NCBI RefSeq assembly: GCF_018326305.1
Contig: NZ_AP023415.1
Span: forward strand, 1,240,001 to 1,304,000
Reading direction: 5' to 3'
Source: Vescimonas fastidiosa
Lineage (GTDB): Bacteria > Bacillota > Clostridia > Oscillospirales > Oscillospiraceae
DNA: 64,000 nt
The position numbers were made by a program, and so were the translations under genes. This document shows, piece after piece, positions 33,639-42,837 of this stretch; the stretch's first letter is position 1; every line of letters starts with the position of its first letter. A model generated the notes under the pieces. The model was not told the origin of the DNA, ran no database searches, and saw only the letters and a program-made list of their open reading frames with translations.

Positions 33639-35165
33639 TTACTCCGCGGGCAGAACGATCTCCTCGCCGTTCATCACCTGGTCGATAACCTCACGAATAC
33701 GGTTCACGGAGTCATAATCCGGCGGCATTACATACAGCAGCTCGCCGTAGGAGGAGTAGCAGGGCTGCATGGTATCGCCGGAGCCCTGGGTGGCGGACAT
33801 GGTCTGGATGTTCCAGGATGCGCCGTCCTTCTGCATCATCTGCACCAGGGAGGAGATCTGGTCGTAGGAAATGTTGGTAATGAAGTTGTCGGACACCGCC
33901 TTCAGCAGATCCTGATATTTCGCCAAAACGCTGGGGGAAGTGGCCTTTTCGATAATGGCCTGGATGACCTTCATCTGGTTCTTACCCCGCTGGTTGTCAC
34001 CGTCGGAGAAGGAGTAGCGCTCCCGGCTGAAGGTCAGGGCCTCGATGCCGTTCATGTGGTTCCAGCCTTCCGTGTAGCTATACTCCCGGTCTCCGTATCC
34101 TGCAACATCTCCTGCAGCCGTTGTAAACGAGTAGTCTGAATACACATCAATGCCGCCCAGGGCGTCCACGATGTCGATAAGGCCCCAGAAATTGATGCGA
34201 CCATAATAGGAGGTCTTGGTTCCGTAGAGATTATCCAGCACAGCCATGCTCTCCTGCACGCCATACATACCGGCGTGGGTCAGCTTATCCAGCTCACCGT
34301 TGAAGGCCAAAGGCAGGTAGTAGTCCCGGGGGGTATTGATGAGAAGGATCTGACGGGTCTTGGGGTTCACCACCGCCAGAATATTCACATCGCTGCGGCT
34401 CTTGGCGTTGATGTCGGAGTCCCGCTCGTCGCTGCCGCTGCAATAGATCACAAAGGGCTGCTTGGTGATGGAGCCAGAGGGCTTGATGGAGGTGATCTCA
34501 TGCTCCGTGACATACTCATAGATGATCTTGGTATGGCTGGAGAAGTCACTGTAATCCTCCTGCTCCGTCAGCAGGGAAATGTAGCCCTCGTTGAGAATCA
34601 TAGCCTGGATTTCGTCATCGTACAGGGCATCTGCCATAGCGGCTGGTGTCTCGTATTCCCTCGTGTCGATCTGGCCCATGCTCTCCTGCATGGCACTGAG
34701 GAGCTTCCGGGTGTTCTCCTGGTCACGGTTGGCCAGGATACCGAATTTATAGCCTCGGGTATCTCCCAGATCTGTGGCGTCGTCCTCTTTCATGACGATC
34801 ACCGCCGTCACCTGCTTTTCCACCATGATGCCGGAGATCTTATTTAGGGCGGACTGCACCGCCCCGGCGGCCACGGTGCCGTAGATCATCGCCACGGACA
34901 ACACCACAGCCAAAGCGCCGCAGATCAGCTTGCCCAGCTTATTGCGCCGCAAGGGCAGCTGCACGAAAATGTGCAGCCCGTTCACCACCAGCAGCGCTAC
35001 CATAATCAGCACCATATTGGTGGTTGTGAGCATTTTGGTGGCCATAAGCCGGGCAAAAATAGCCAGGCTACATACCAGCAGCACAAACATCATAATAATG
35101 CCAAACCAGTCGACCTTGGTGCGGCGGATGCGTCTGGCCCGGGAGCTTCCTCTTTGTTTGTCCAT
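33639..35165 (-). CDS. LytR-CpsA-Psr (LCP) family glycopolymer ligase
   Basis: 508 residues: basic N terminus, three membrane helices at about 20-110, an accessory domain at about 115-235, then the LCP domain at about 240-480. KSRSDVNILAVV, INTPRDYY and FSRERYSF with an Arg-rich end are the pyrophosphate- and metal-binding motifs. LCP enzymes move glycans from undecaprenyl pyrophosphate to the wall, which fits its position at the end of the glycan locus. ATG has AAAGGAG 6 bases upstream. An 18-base palindrome lies 60 bases upstream. Confidence 0.87.
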   Translation of the reverse strand: MDKQRGSSRARRIRRTKVDWFGIIMMFVLLVCSLAIFARLMATKMLTTTNMVLIMVALLVVNGLHIFVQLPLRRNKLGKLICGALAVVLSVAMIYGTVAAGAVQSALNKISGIMVEKQVTAVIVMKEDDATDLGDTRGYKFGILANRDQENTRKLLSAMQESMGQIDTREYETPAAMADALYDDEIQAMILNEGYISLLTEQEDYSDFSSHTKIIYEYVTEHEITSIKPSGSITKQPFVIYCSGSDERDSDINAKSRSDVNILAVVNPKTRQILLINTPRDYYLPLAFNGELDKLTHAGMYGVQESMAVLDNLYGTKTSYYGRINFWGLIDIVDALGGIDVYSDYSFTTAAGDVAGYGDREYSYTEGWNHMNGIEALTFSRERYSFSDGDNQRGKNQMKVIQAIIEKATSPSVLAKYQDLLKAVSDNFITNISYDQISSLVQMMQKDGASWNIQTMSATQGSGDTMQPCYSSYGELLYVMPPDYDSVNRIREVIDQVMNGEEIVLPAE

Positions 35166-35223
35166 ATTATATCTCCTTTGGTTTCACCTCTACAGGGTCA
35201 ATCATCTGTTTTCCTGCTATCAT

Positions 35224-35241
35224 GCACAGTGCACACTGTGC
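35224..35241. promoter_or_regulatory. perfect 18-base palindrome, candidate operator
   Basis: GCACAGTGCACACTGTGC is a perfect inverted repeat (8-bp arms, 2-base centre) between wzx and the LCP gene, and the AT-rich run beside it (35243-35265) could hold a minus-strand promoter. Binding protein unknown. Confidence 0.5.
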
Positions 35242-35311
35242 GGCATTTAATATAAATTATTTTACCATTGGCCGGCACAGATTACAATGCCGAGGCCGGC
35301 AGATATCGCTA

Positions 35312-36688
35312 TCACACTATATAGGCGTGGAACAGCACACGAATACCCCACACAAGTGCCAGTGGGATGATGACATATCCAAGATTAAACAGCAAATATC
35401 TTCGTGTCGAAACGCCCGTGATCTTCAAGAAAATTCCCTGCAGCAGCATCACGCGTATGATATTCAAAATGGAGATGATCCAAACCCACACATATACATC
35501 AGGCAAATGCCAAAACATAAATCCGGCCAAGCCGGCATTATACAGCAGTGTAAACAGCGCATCCGCCAAATTCAACTGATTCCTATTTACAATGACAAAG
35601 CATCCTGACAAACAGCTTGCGCAAAAAGCAAAAAGCTGTGAAACGCCTAAAATTGCCGCATAGGTTCCCGCCTCTGTCCACTGTTCGCCCAAAAACAAAG
35701 CGAAAATCCACTCGCCGAAAACAATCAAAACAGCAATGGGAATCATGGCGATCTTGATATTCGCCTTGAGGATGTTAAAGGAAAATTCTCCTATATCCTC
35801 CCCGCGGTTATAGCGCTGGCTGGCCTCCTGAAAATACACGCGATTTACCGGCGTGGCCAGCAGCGTGGTGGGTAGAGACAAAACCTTTAACGCCATAGAA
35901 TACATTCCCAGTGCGGTAGAGGAGTAAAAACGCTCCATCATCTGCACAGGAATCTGCGTTCCTAACGAGGATATCAAATTTGCAGGCATTTGGTATATGG
36001 GAAAGCGCCGATATTTGCGCAGCAGGGGTAGAGGACGGCAATCCGATTCCGAAACCCGCTTAAAAGCATTTCCGTGGAGCATCAAGTGCGCGATATTGAC
36101 CACAAACGCTAATATGGAGGCTAGTGTGTAACCCAAAAATCCCCAATTCAATACGCCAAAAAGGATGCTGAGTACCACATTTGAGCCGGCATACAGTACT
36201 GGATTCCAAAAAAGAACGCGGTAAAGGCTTTGTCGGTTGGCATAGGCATAGCATATATTGCTGACAGTGTTGCAGACAATATAAAGCCACAATACACCCA
36301 AGGCAAGGGTATAAGGCGTTTCTTCCGTGGAGAAAATGCGCCAAAACGGAGCCACGAGCCAAAGACCCAGCGCCGCTACTGTTGTAATCAGGAGCGTAGC
36401 AAACAGCACAAGGCGGCTTAGCCCCCTGGCTTCCTCATCTCGCTCCGGCAGCAAGAATACCGTCATCATGCCCAGGCAGGCAAGCGAGCTGATTACACCG
36501 GCATTGGTTGTAATGACCGTATAATCGCCCATGGCTGCCGGTGTATAGACCCGGCCCACTATCGGCATCCCGAAAAAGTTGATAGCCTGCCCCACCACAG
36601 CGCCGGATGAGAGCGTAAGAACGCTTTTTAGAAAGCCGCTGGAACGGACGCGGTCAACCAGCTTCCGCAATGTTTCACGAAGTTTCAA
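35312..36688 (-). CDS. wzx: Wzx-type lipid-linked oligosaccharide flippase
   Basis: 458 residues, 12 to 14 membrane helices of the polysaccharide-transport (MOP) superfamily. LTLSSGAVVGQAINFFGMPI and VGRVYTPAAMGDYTV are the typical first-helix region. It would flip the undecaprenyl-linked repeat unit to the outside. The start is a TTG (36688) with AAAGGAG 7-8 bases upstream, overlapping the end of the polymerase gene by 14 bases. The gene and its neighbours up to about 40.5 kb are more AT-rich than the rest of the window. Confidence 0.86.
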   Translation of the reverse strand: MKLRETLRKLVDRVRSSGFLKSVLTLSSGAVVGQAINFFGMPIVGRVYTPAAMGDYTVITTNAGVISSLACLGMMTVFLLPERDEEARGLSRLVLFATLLITTVAALGLWLVAPFWRIFSTEETPYTLALGVLWLYIVCNTVSNICYAYANRQSLYRVLFWNPVLYAGSNVVLSILFGVLNWGFLGYTLASILAFVVNIAHLMLHGNAFKRVSESDCRPLPLLRKYRRFPIYQMPANLISSLGTQIPVQMMERFYSSTALGMYSMALKVLSLPTTLLATPVNRVYFQEASQRYNRGEDIGEFSFNILKANIKIAMIPIAVLIVFGEWIFALFLGEQWTEAGTYAAILGVSQLFAFCASCLSGCFVIVNRNQLNLADALFTLLYNAGLAGFMFWHLPDVYVWVWIISILNIIRVMLLQGIFLKITGVSTRRYLLFNLGYVIIPLALVWGIRVLFHAYIV

Positions 36689-38009
36689 GGATGTACTCCT
36701 TTCGCTTTATAGCTCCCTGATAAAAAAGCATGAAAATTACCAGAATCATCCACGGGCCAAGGATAAGGCTGTCGAAAAGGTGTCCGTCTGCCAATACAAA
36801 TATGGGATATAGAAAAACTCCGACCGTCATTGCATACCCAGCCCGCAGTCGAAAACCATCTACCATACGCAAAAGCACGGCCAAAAGTTGAAGCAGCAGG
36901 AAAATGCCAATATAGCCAAAGCGCATATATCCCTCAGCCAAAAAGCCGGTATTGGAATTCATATTTGGACGGTTATAATAAATAGCAGAAATATCATATC
37001 CGTAGTCAACTCCCTGCAGTGGGTCAGGAATACTTACCAACCACTGGGGGAAGGCTCCATAGAGCCCCAGCTTAGGACGGGTGCTGAAGTAATCGTAGTA
37101 TACAAATTTATTCTGTGCAGGAAGAAGCATACTGCGACGACACAGCAGGTCATAGGCCGCAGAAAGTACGGATTGTAAAACCGGTGAGATCCATCGTAAA
37201 AGGATCAGCATGGAAAAGCCTATGCAGAAGCAAGCAAAAAACTCATAATAGAAATTTTCTCGCTTACTCCATGGAACAAATACAATAAGTAGGGGAATAA
37301 CAAAGAGAAATGTTTTTTGTCCGGTGTAAAGATAAATAAGAAGCAAAACACCGCACATAAGTAGTGCGCTGAACCAGCGATTTTTCAAAAGAGCTAAGGT
37401 GATAAGGATCGGTAAAAAAACATTTGTTGCCCAAGTCAGCAAATAATTTGCGTATTTGCTAAGATGAAATGCCCCCGAAGCGCGCATTTCATAGACCTTA
37501 TAAATGTTCAGCGCAGTCAAGGATGGCAGTCCATTCTCCCGAATTAGGATTAGTAGCAGAAGTACTACTGCCGCCGCAAAGCAACTCACCATTATGCCCG
37601 AAAAAATACGATTGCGTCGGAAGCGAATAGTAGCCGGTGAACTGCGCACCATCATCTCGCACAGGAAAAAGGCGATGCACACGCTATGATAATATATATG
37701 ACTGCCGCCTTCCAAGCTGTAAATCGTTGTAATGGGAATGATCTCCAGCAAATAAAGCATTGCCAGCAGAAATGTAGACGGTTTTTTTGCCGAATGGTCA
37801 ATGCTCCAGAATAGAACCGTACACCACCCTAATCCCAAGGCATAGCGCAGAGGATCAAAATGGAAAGAAAAACGATATGCATACCCTGCACCTACCAGGA
37901 ATTTATTAAAGCTGAAATCCAGTGCCAGCTTAAATAATAATGCGCAGGCAAACAATATTACCGGAGATCTTAACGCAATTTTCCGCTCAAATGTGGCCTG
38001 CTGCATCAT
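36675..38009 (-). CDS. wzy: Wzy-like O-antigen/capsule polymerase
   Basis: 444 residues, about 11 hydrophobic segments with a large loop between residues 270 and 340, the topology expected of Wzy polymerases. Sequence is poorly conserved in this family, and the call rests on topology plus neighbours (wzx, wzz, glycosyltransferases). The ATG overlaps the upstream glycosyltransferase stop. AT-rich compared with other genes here. Confidence 0.72.
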   Translation of the reverse strand: MMQQATFERKIALRSPVILFACALLFKLALDFSFNKFLVGAGYAYRFSFHFDPLRYALGLGWCTVLFWSIDHSAKKPSTFLLAMLYLLEIIPITTIYSLEGGSHIYYHSVCIAFFLCEMMVRSSPATIRFRRNRIFSGIMVSCFAAAVVLLLLILIRENGLPSLTALNIYKVYEMRASGAFHLSKYANYLLTWATNVFLPILITLALLKNRWFSALLMCGVLLLIYLYTGQKTFLFVIPLLIVFVPWSKRENFYYEFFACFCIGFSMLILLRWISPVLQSVLSAAYDLLCRRSMLLPAQNKFVYYDYFSTRPKLGLYGAFPQWLVSIPDPLQGVDYGYDISAIYYNRPNMNSNTGFLAEGYMRFGYIGIFLLLQLLAVLLRMVDGFRLRAGYAMTVGVFLYPIFVLADGHLFDSLILGPWMILVIFMLFYQGAIKRKEYILETS

Positions 38010-39169
38010 AATATCTCCCTGTAAGCATTCATAAGTGTCTGTTTTTCCCGCTCCCAGCAGAGCTCTTCCTTGGCAACTTTCAAATGCTCCTTACACTCGG
38101 CATAAAATGCCCGGTCATCCCGCATACGCAGGATTGCATCAGCAATAGCCTTCGGATCTGTGGGGTCCACCTTCAGGCCAATCCCATACTGATCTACAAT
38201 TTTGCCAATCGTGGGAAAATCGCTGACTATAACGGGGTTCATGCTTTGAATGTTCTCAAAGAATTTGTTGGGAAGCATCATGTAATAGCTCTGATAGGTC
38301 GCCAGCACGGTTACCAGGCCAACATCGGAAGCGCTGACATAATGACGCAGTTCCTCATAGGGAACAGCCTGATGAAACAGGACACGGTCTTCAATGTTCA
38401 GCTTTTTGCACAGGGTGTGCAACTGATCCGGGTAGGAGGTTTGGGCGTTTCCAAGAATAATCGCCGCGACATCCTGCGGCAACTGAGCTACAGCCTCTAA
38501 CATTTGCTCGATGCCGCGATCTTCCATGACGCCGCCATGGTACATAACAAGAAAGGCAGAATCCGAAAGGCCCAGCTGCGAAAGAAATTCCTGACGCACC
38601 TGCGCTGTATGTGCAGTATCCAGCTGCCAATACTGGGGAATATTCCGTGCCACAATAGGGCGTTTTTTCAGGTGATGGATCCGCTGCACCTCATCGGCAA
38701 TATCGTCATTGACCATAATGGAGAATGCGCATCTCTTCATTAAAAAACGCTCCAGATGGCAGATAAACCAGGTGGTCACTGCGCTGCGCTGTCTGGCGCG
38801 GCCCAGTTCAAACTCATGAGAATCATAGACCAGTTTGGCCTTGTTCCGCTTACCGATATTGGACAGCCAAGCGATGAAAAGGGCAATCAGATCATAGGCG
38901 GAAATCACATCAATATCATTCTGCTTGCGCATATAAGAGGCCCAAGTAAACAAGGAGACCACACGGTTGAGACCGTTGGGAACCTTTTCGCCCAAGGGTC
39001 GCGTGGAAATGCGAGTGACAGGAAACCCGTCTACGACTTCTTCTGTGCCTGTATGTTCTCCCTTGGCAAAAACCTCAACCTCTGCGCCCAATTCCTGACA
39101 GGCAGCTAACTCGCGCTTGTCTCGGCTGGCGTAAGCCCATGTATTGATACACAACTTTGCGATCTTCAT
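38006..39169 (-). CDS. GT4-family glycosyltransferase
   Basis: 387 residues of a GT-B fold enzyme. The N-terminal domain has KLVYDSHEFELGR, and the C-terminal nucleotide-binding domain has VMYHGGVMEDRGIEQMLEA and PNKFFENIQSMNPVIVSD with the conserved Glu of the E-x7-E region. It should add one sugar to the lipid-linked unit in the cytosol. Donor and acceptor cannot be predicted. Confidence 0.83.
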   Translation of the reverse strand: MKIAKLCINTWAYASRDKRELAACQELGAEVEVFAKGEHTGTEEVVDGFPVTRISTRPLGEKVPNGLNRVVSLFTWASYMRKQNDIDVISAYDLIALFIAWLSNIGKRNKAKLVYDSHEFELGRARQRSAVTTWFICHLERFLMKRCAFSIMVNDDIADEVQRIHHLKKRPIVARNIPQYWQLDTAHTAQVRQEFLSQLGLSDSAFLVMYHGGVMEDRGIEQMLEAVAQLPQDVAAIILGNAQTSYPDQLHTLCKKLNIEDRVLFHQAVPYEELRHYVSASDVGLVTVLATYQSYYMMLPNKFFENIQSMNPVIVSDFPTIGKIVDQYGIGLKVDPTDPKAIADAILRMRDDRAFYAECKEHLKVAKEELCWEREKQTLMNAYREIL

Positions 39170-39201
39170 ATTTGTTTATCTCCATCTACCTCTTTTACCA
39201 T

Positions 39202-40521
39202 TCAGAAAAAGAACGTACCATTTGCTTTTCGGGAAAAAGAATGCATCAGCGTATGTACTGCCTTCAGCCGCTCCATACGGGTCATACCGCGGCGTTCAGC
39301 TAACAGGATAAGGCCGTTCTTCTTTAGGCAGGCAAATGCCGCTGGGTCAGAAGCTACATTCATAATGACGGAAACGCTGTAGTCCCGGTCCTTCAGTGCA
39401 GCAACGAAATCGTCCAATTCCTCCGGCTGATCAGACAGCGAGGATATAATCGCGATCCCCGCGGAAGCGGAATCGCAGGCAGCGACCCGATCTGCCAGGT
39501 GCGCAGCAGCTGCATTCCGGTCTGCCCAAAGAGTTTCTCCCAAAATAGCGTCAGCCCATCGGTCTGATTTTCGTTTTGCCACTGCCAATGTGCCCCAATA
39601 GGGAGCACCGCCCATCGCCTCCAGCTGTCCGGCTGTTTCAATACGACCGGAAAACACAGCCTTTACAAGAATCCACAGACAGGCCAATATAATACCTACA
39701 GCAAACCCGAGAACTGCATATTTCACCCCGCTCTTTACAGGAGAGGGAGTCTCGTCATCATGAGGAAGTGCCAACTCCTGAGATTGCACCTTGGAGGTCA
39801 GTGTTGTCAGGCTTTCCTTTGCGGTGGTCAGTTCCTTGAAAATCTTGTCCTGTTTATCTGCGATTTCCGTATTCGTTTCACACAGCGTAGCAGAGGACAA
39901 AACCGCATTTACCGTAGGTGTTGAGCTATTTTCGCCGGAGAACTGCCGGTGCAGGCCCTGATAGAGCATATCTGCCAACTCCTCAGCCCGCTCCCGGGAT
40001 GTCCCGTATGTACGAAGGCTCAATACTCCACCAGACAATGGCTTGGCGGAAAACAAATCCTGTAAATACAGATTCCCTATTTCGGCAAAGGAAGTATCCG
40101 CCGCTAACTTCTGTATATCGGTTCCCGCAAGCCACGCCGCACAGACTGCTCCGTCGGAGTATTCTTGGGAAGCGGAAGCCACCGGTGCATTCTCCGCAGG
40201 GGTCAATCCAATAAGCATCGTTGTGGTATACACACGGTACGGATCGATCTCCATCAGCGGTGCCTGAACAACATATTCCTGTAAGGATGCCACCTTTGCT
40301 TTAGTGGTAGTCAGCTGCTGCTTCAGGGCTGCAAGATCGGCATACTGCGATGCAATTTGTTCCTCAGCAGACACATCGCTTTCATCCGAATTGCTCCGGG
40401 ATGTGCGGAAGGCCTGCATGCCACCCAGCAGCACCGCAAAAATCAGTGCGGTGAGCAAAACTGCACGGCAACGGCGAACCAGCAGTGCAAAGAGCTCCTT
40501 CATGTTCATAGTTTCCGCCAT
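39202..40521 (-). CDS. wzz: Wzz-like chain-length protein with a degenerate kinase-like C-terminal domain
   Basis: 439 residues. Membrane helices at about 18-38 and 262-285 flank an extracytoplasmic region with coiled coil (about 50-80 and 215-250), the Wzz/PCP layout. The C-terminal 150 residues are cytosolic; the segments SAGIAIISSLSD and YSVSVIMNVASD look like strands of the BY-kinase/ParA fold, but no Walker A (GxxxxGKT) or Tyr cluster is present. It may be a regulator that has lost kinase activity. RBS AAGGAGAG precedes the ATG. Confidence 0.72.
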   Translation of the reverse strand: MAETMNMKELFALLVRRCRAVLLTALIFAVLLGGMQAFRTSRSNSDESDVSAEEQIASQYADLAALKQQLTTTKAKVASLQEYVVQAPLMEIDPYRVYTTTMLIGLTPAENAPVASASQEYSDGAVCAAWLAGTDIQKLAADTSFAEIGNLYLQDLFSAKPLSGGVLSLRTYGTSRERAEELADMLYQGLHRQFSGENSSTPTVNAVLSSATLCETNTEIADKQDKIFKELTTAKESLTTLTSKVQSQELALPHDDETPSPVKSGVKYAVLGFAVGIILACLWILVKAVFSGRIETAGQLEAMGGAPYWGTLAVAKRKSDRWADAILGETLWADRNAAAAHLADRVAACDSASAGIAIISSLSDQPEELDDFVAALKDRDYSVSVIMNVASDPAAFACLKKNGLILLAERRGMTRMERLKAVHTLMHSFSRKANGTFFF

Positions 40522-40560
40522 GTATTCTCTCCTTAACTCCTTGGATATTATTTCTATTCT

Positions 40561-41640
40561 TTACTTATCAAACCGACCGGTAAAGTCCGTGCTGGCCACA
40601 TGAGAAAGGGGCAGCTTTACGGGCTTGCCGGTGGCGGCGGACTGATAGATGGCCAGGATCATCTCCAGGGCATTGCGTCCGGCCACGGCGTCCACATAGG
40701 GCTTGCGGTCGTGCTCGATGGCGTCCATCATGTCGGCAAAGAGGCTGGTATGGCCGTTGCCGTAGACATTGCTGGTGGCCTCCTGGAGGCCCTTATTCTT
40801 TTGGTCGTCCTCGGTCTCATCGGCAAAGTTCCACACATCAATGTTATTGGTGGAGGTGCCGCCGATCTTCACGGTGCCGGTCTCGCCGAAGAGGTAGAGA
40901 GTCTCCTCCAGGTTCTTGGGGTAGACATTGGTGGTGCCCTCGATGGTGCCCACGGCGCCGTTCTTGAACTTCACCACGGCCATGCCGATGTCCTCGCACT
41001 CCAGATAATCGTGGAACTGCTGCTTGGTAACGCCGTAGACTTCTTCCACCTCGTCACCCATCATCCAGCGCAGCAGGTCGATGCCGTGGATGCACTGATT
41101 CATCAGGCAGCCGCCGTCCTGGGCCCAGGTGCCGCGCCAGGAGGCCTGGTCATAGTAGCTGTGGTCCCGGTTCCAGCGGACATGGATGGAGCCGTGGGAA
41201 ATCTTGCCGAAACGGCCAGCCTCCAGGGCCTTACGCATCTGCTGAATGGCCACATTGAAGCGGTTCTGGTGGCAGGCGGCCACCTTCACGCCCTTCTCCT
41301 CGCTGCGGCGGACGATCTCCTCGGCGTCGTCCATGTTCATAGCCATGGGCTTTTCGATGATGACATTGACACCGTGGTCGATGCAGTAGAGGGCGATCTC
41401 GGCGTGGATGCCGCTCTCGGTGGCGATGGACGCCAGGGTTATGTCGTTTTCCGCCAGCATCTGCTTATAGTCGGTGTAGCGCTTGATGGAGGTGTCGTTT
41501 TGCAGGTCGTATTTGGCCAGCAGCGCCTCCATTTTCTCCGGCAGAACATCGCACACGGCGACGATCTCCAGCTTGTTGTTGATGGCGGCCTTCATGTGGT
41601 TCACGGCAATGCGGCCGCAGCCGATGAGAGCGTATTTCAT
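40561..41640 (-). CDS. wbpB: Gfo/Idh/MocA oxidoreductase, WlbA/WbpB-like UDP-sugar 3-dehydrogenase
   Basis: 359 residues. N-terminal Rossmann fold (YALIGCGRIAVNHMKA), the EKPMAMN motif with the catalytic Lys, and a GGCLMNQCIHGIDLLRWMMG segment with the catalytic His region. Together with the dehydrogenase, aminotransferase and acetyltransferase upstream, it fits the 3-oxidation of UDP-GlcNAcA in the route to UDP-2,3-diacetamido-2,3-dideoxyglucuronate. The assignment depends on context and on the family. Confidence 0.8.
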   Translation of the reverse strand: MKYALIGCGRIAVNHMKAAINNKLEIVAVCDVLPEKMEALLAKYDLQNDTSIKRYTDYKQMLAENDITLASIATESGIHAEIALYCIDHGVNVIIEKPMAMNMDDAEEIVRRSEEKGVKVAACHQNRFNVAIQQMRKALEAGRFGKISHGSIHVRWNRDHSYYDQASWRGTWAQDGGCLMNQCIHGIDLLRWMMGDEVEEVYGVTKQQFHDYLECEDIGMAVVKFKNGAVGTIEGTTNVYPKNLEETLYLFGETGTVKIGGTSTNNIDVWNFADETEDDQKNKGLQEATSNVYGNGHTSLFADMMDAIEHDRKPYVDAVAGRNALEMILAIYQSAATGKPVKLPLSHVASTDFTGRFDK

Positions 41641-41657
41641 AATTGCAGCACTTCCTT

Positions 41658-42776
41658 TTATTTATCGTTCAAAATATCATTATATAGGGCAAGGAGCTTT
41701 TTCTCCTCCACCCCCCAATTGAATTGCTGTTCTACGGCACGGCGTCCGTTTTCGCCCATCTGACGGGCTTCGTCGGGATGGTCCAGCAAATAGCGGATGG
41801 CCTGGGCCAGCTCGTCAACATTATCCGGCTCTACACACAGGCCGAAGTGATACTGGTTCATCACCCGCTCATTATAAGCAGAGCGCGACAAAAGCACAGG
41901 AATGCCCAGCGACATGTACTCGTAGACCTTGGTGGCCAAATTATCATCCTGATTGTACTGGCCTATATTTAAGAGCGTAGCTGCGCCGACACAGCAGCGC
42001 TGCAGCAAGGCGACAACCTGCTCTCTGCCAAGCAGCCCTAAATACTGCACACAGGAATACCCGGGCAGGGCCTCAACGGTATGGCGATATTCCTCTGAAT
42101 CGAACATACCGGCCAGATAAAGCGTACAGTCAGCTTTTGCAGCGGCGGTGATCAAATGCGTGATTCCCCGGGCATAGGATAGGCCGCCCACATATACCAC
42201 GCTGCCTGCCTCTTTCTTCGCCGCAGGGTCGTAGCGATCATACAGCTCCCAAAGCATAGGCGTATTGTCGATGGTTGTGATATGCCGGCACTTTCCGGCA
42301 AATGGGTGGACGCCGTCCTTCAGACAGGTGTAGACCAATCCGTCAATGCGGCTGAGAACATGGCTTTCGTACTTTCCATAGGCATGAGAAAGCAGCCTTG
42401 CGAACCAGTGGGGAAGATATGGCTTCTCCCGAATCTGCTCTGTGTACATTTCGTGGCTGTCGAAAATGACTTTCTTGCCCGCCTTTTTCAGCTTCAGCCC
42501 ATAAGGGAGAAGCTCCGGGTCGTGGAAATGGTAAATATCCGCGTCCAGGGCGCGGGCAGCCTGATAGACCATTTTCGCCCCCTCTGTCATACGCTTGAGA
42601 CGGCTCGTGGGGATCTCGCCCACTCCCACAATGTGTACACCGTTTTTGTCATAGCTGTCTCCCCGCTCTACCAGATATACATCATATCCGGCCTCAGCCA
42701 GAGAAACACATTCCTTGCGGAAGATCCGGATATCCTCCTCCTCGTGGGCACTGGTCATATGACATACTTTTATCAT
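41658..42776 (-). CDS. GT4-family glycosyltransferase
   Basis: 372 residues, GT-B fold. N-terminal motifs CHMTSAHEEEDIRIFRKE and YHFHDPELLPYGLKLKKAGK; C-terminal SVVYVGGLSYARGITHLI and ATKVYEYMSLGIPVLLS with the donor-binding Glu. It interrupts the block of diacetamido-sugar genes, which suggests that it transfers that sugar; this is inference. ATG has AAGGAG 8 bases upstream. Confidence 0.83.
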   Translation of the reverse strand: MIKVCHMTSAHEEEDIRIFRKECVSLAEAGYDVYLVERGDSYDKNGVHIVGVGEIPTSRLKRMTEGAKMVYQAARALDADIYHFHDPELLPYGLKLKKAGKKVIFDSHEMYTEQIREKPYLPHWFARLLSHAYGKYESHVLSRIDGLVYTCLKDGVHPFAGKCRHITTIDNTPMLWELYDRYDPAAKKEAGSVVYVGGLSYARGITHLITAAAKADCTLYLAGMFDSEEYRHTVEALPGYSCVQYLGLLGREQVVALLQRCCVGAATLLNIGQYNQDDNLATKVYEYMSLGIPVLLSRSAYNERVMNQYHFGLCVEPDNVDELAQAIRYLLDHPDEARQMGENGRRAVEQQFNWGVEEKKLLALYNDILNDK

Positions 42777-42837
42777 GCGATAAACTCCTTATGCTTGCAG
42801 CTATCCTTGCCGTGTTTGCCGCAGGTGCCGCAGGGTA

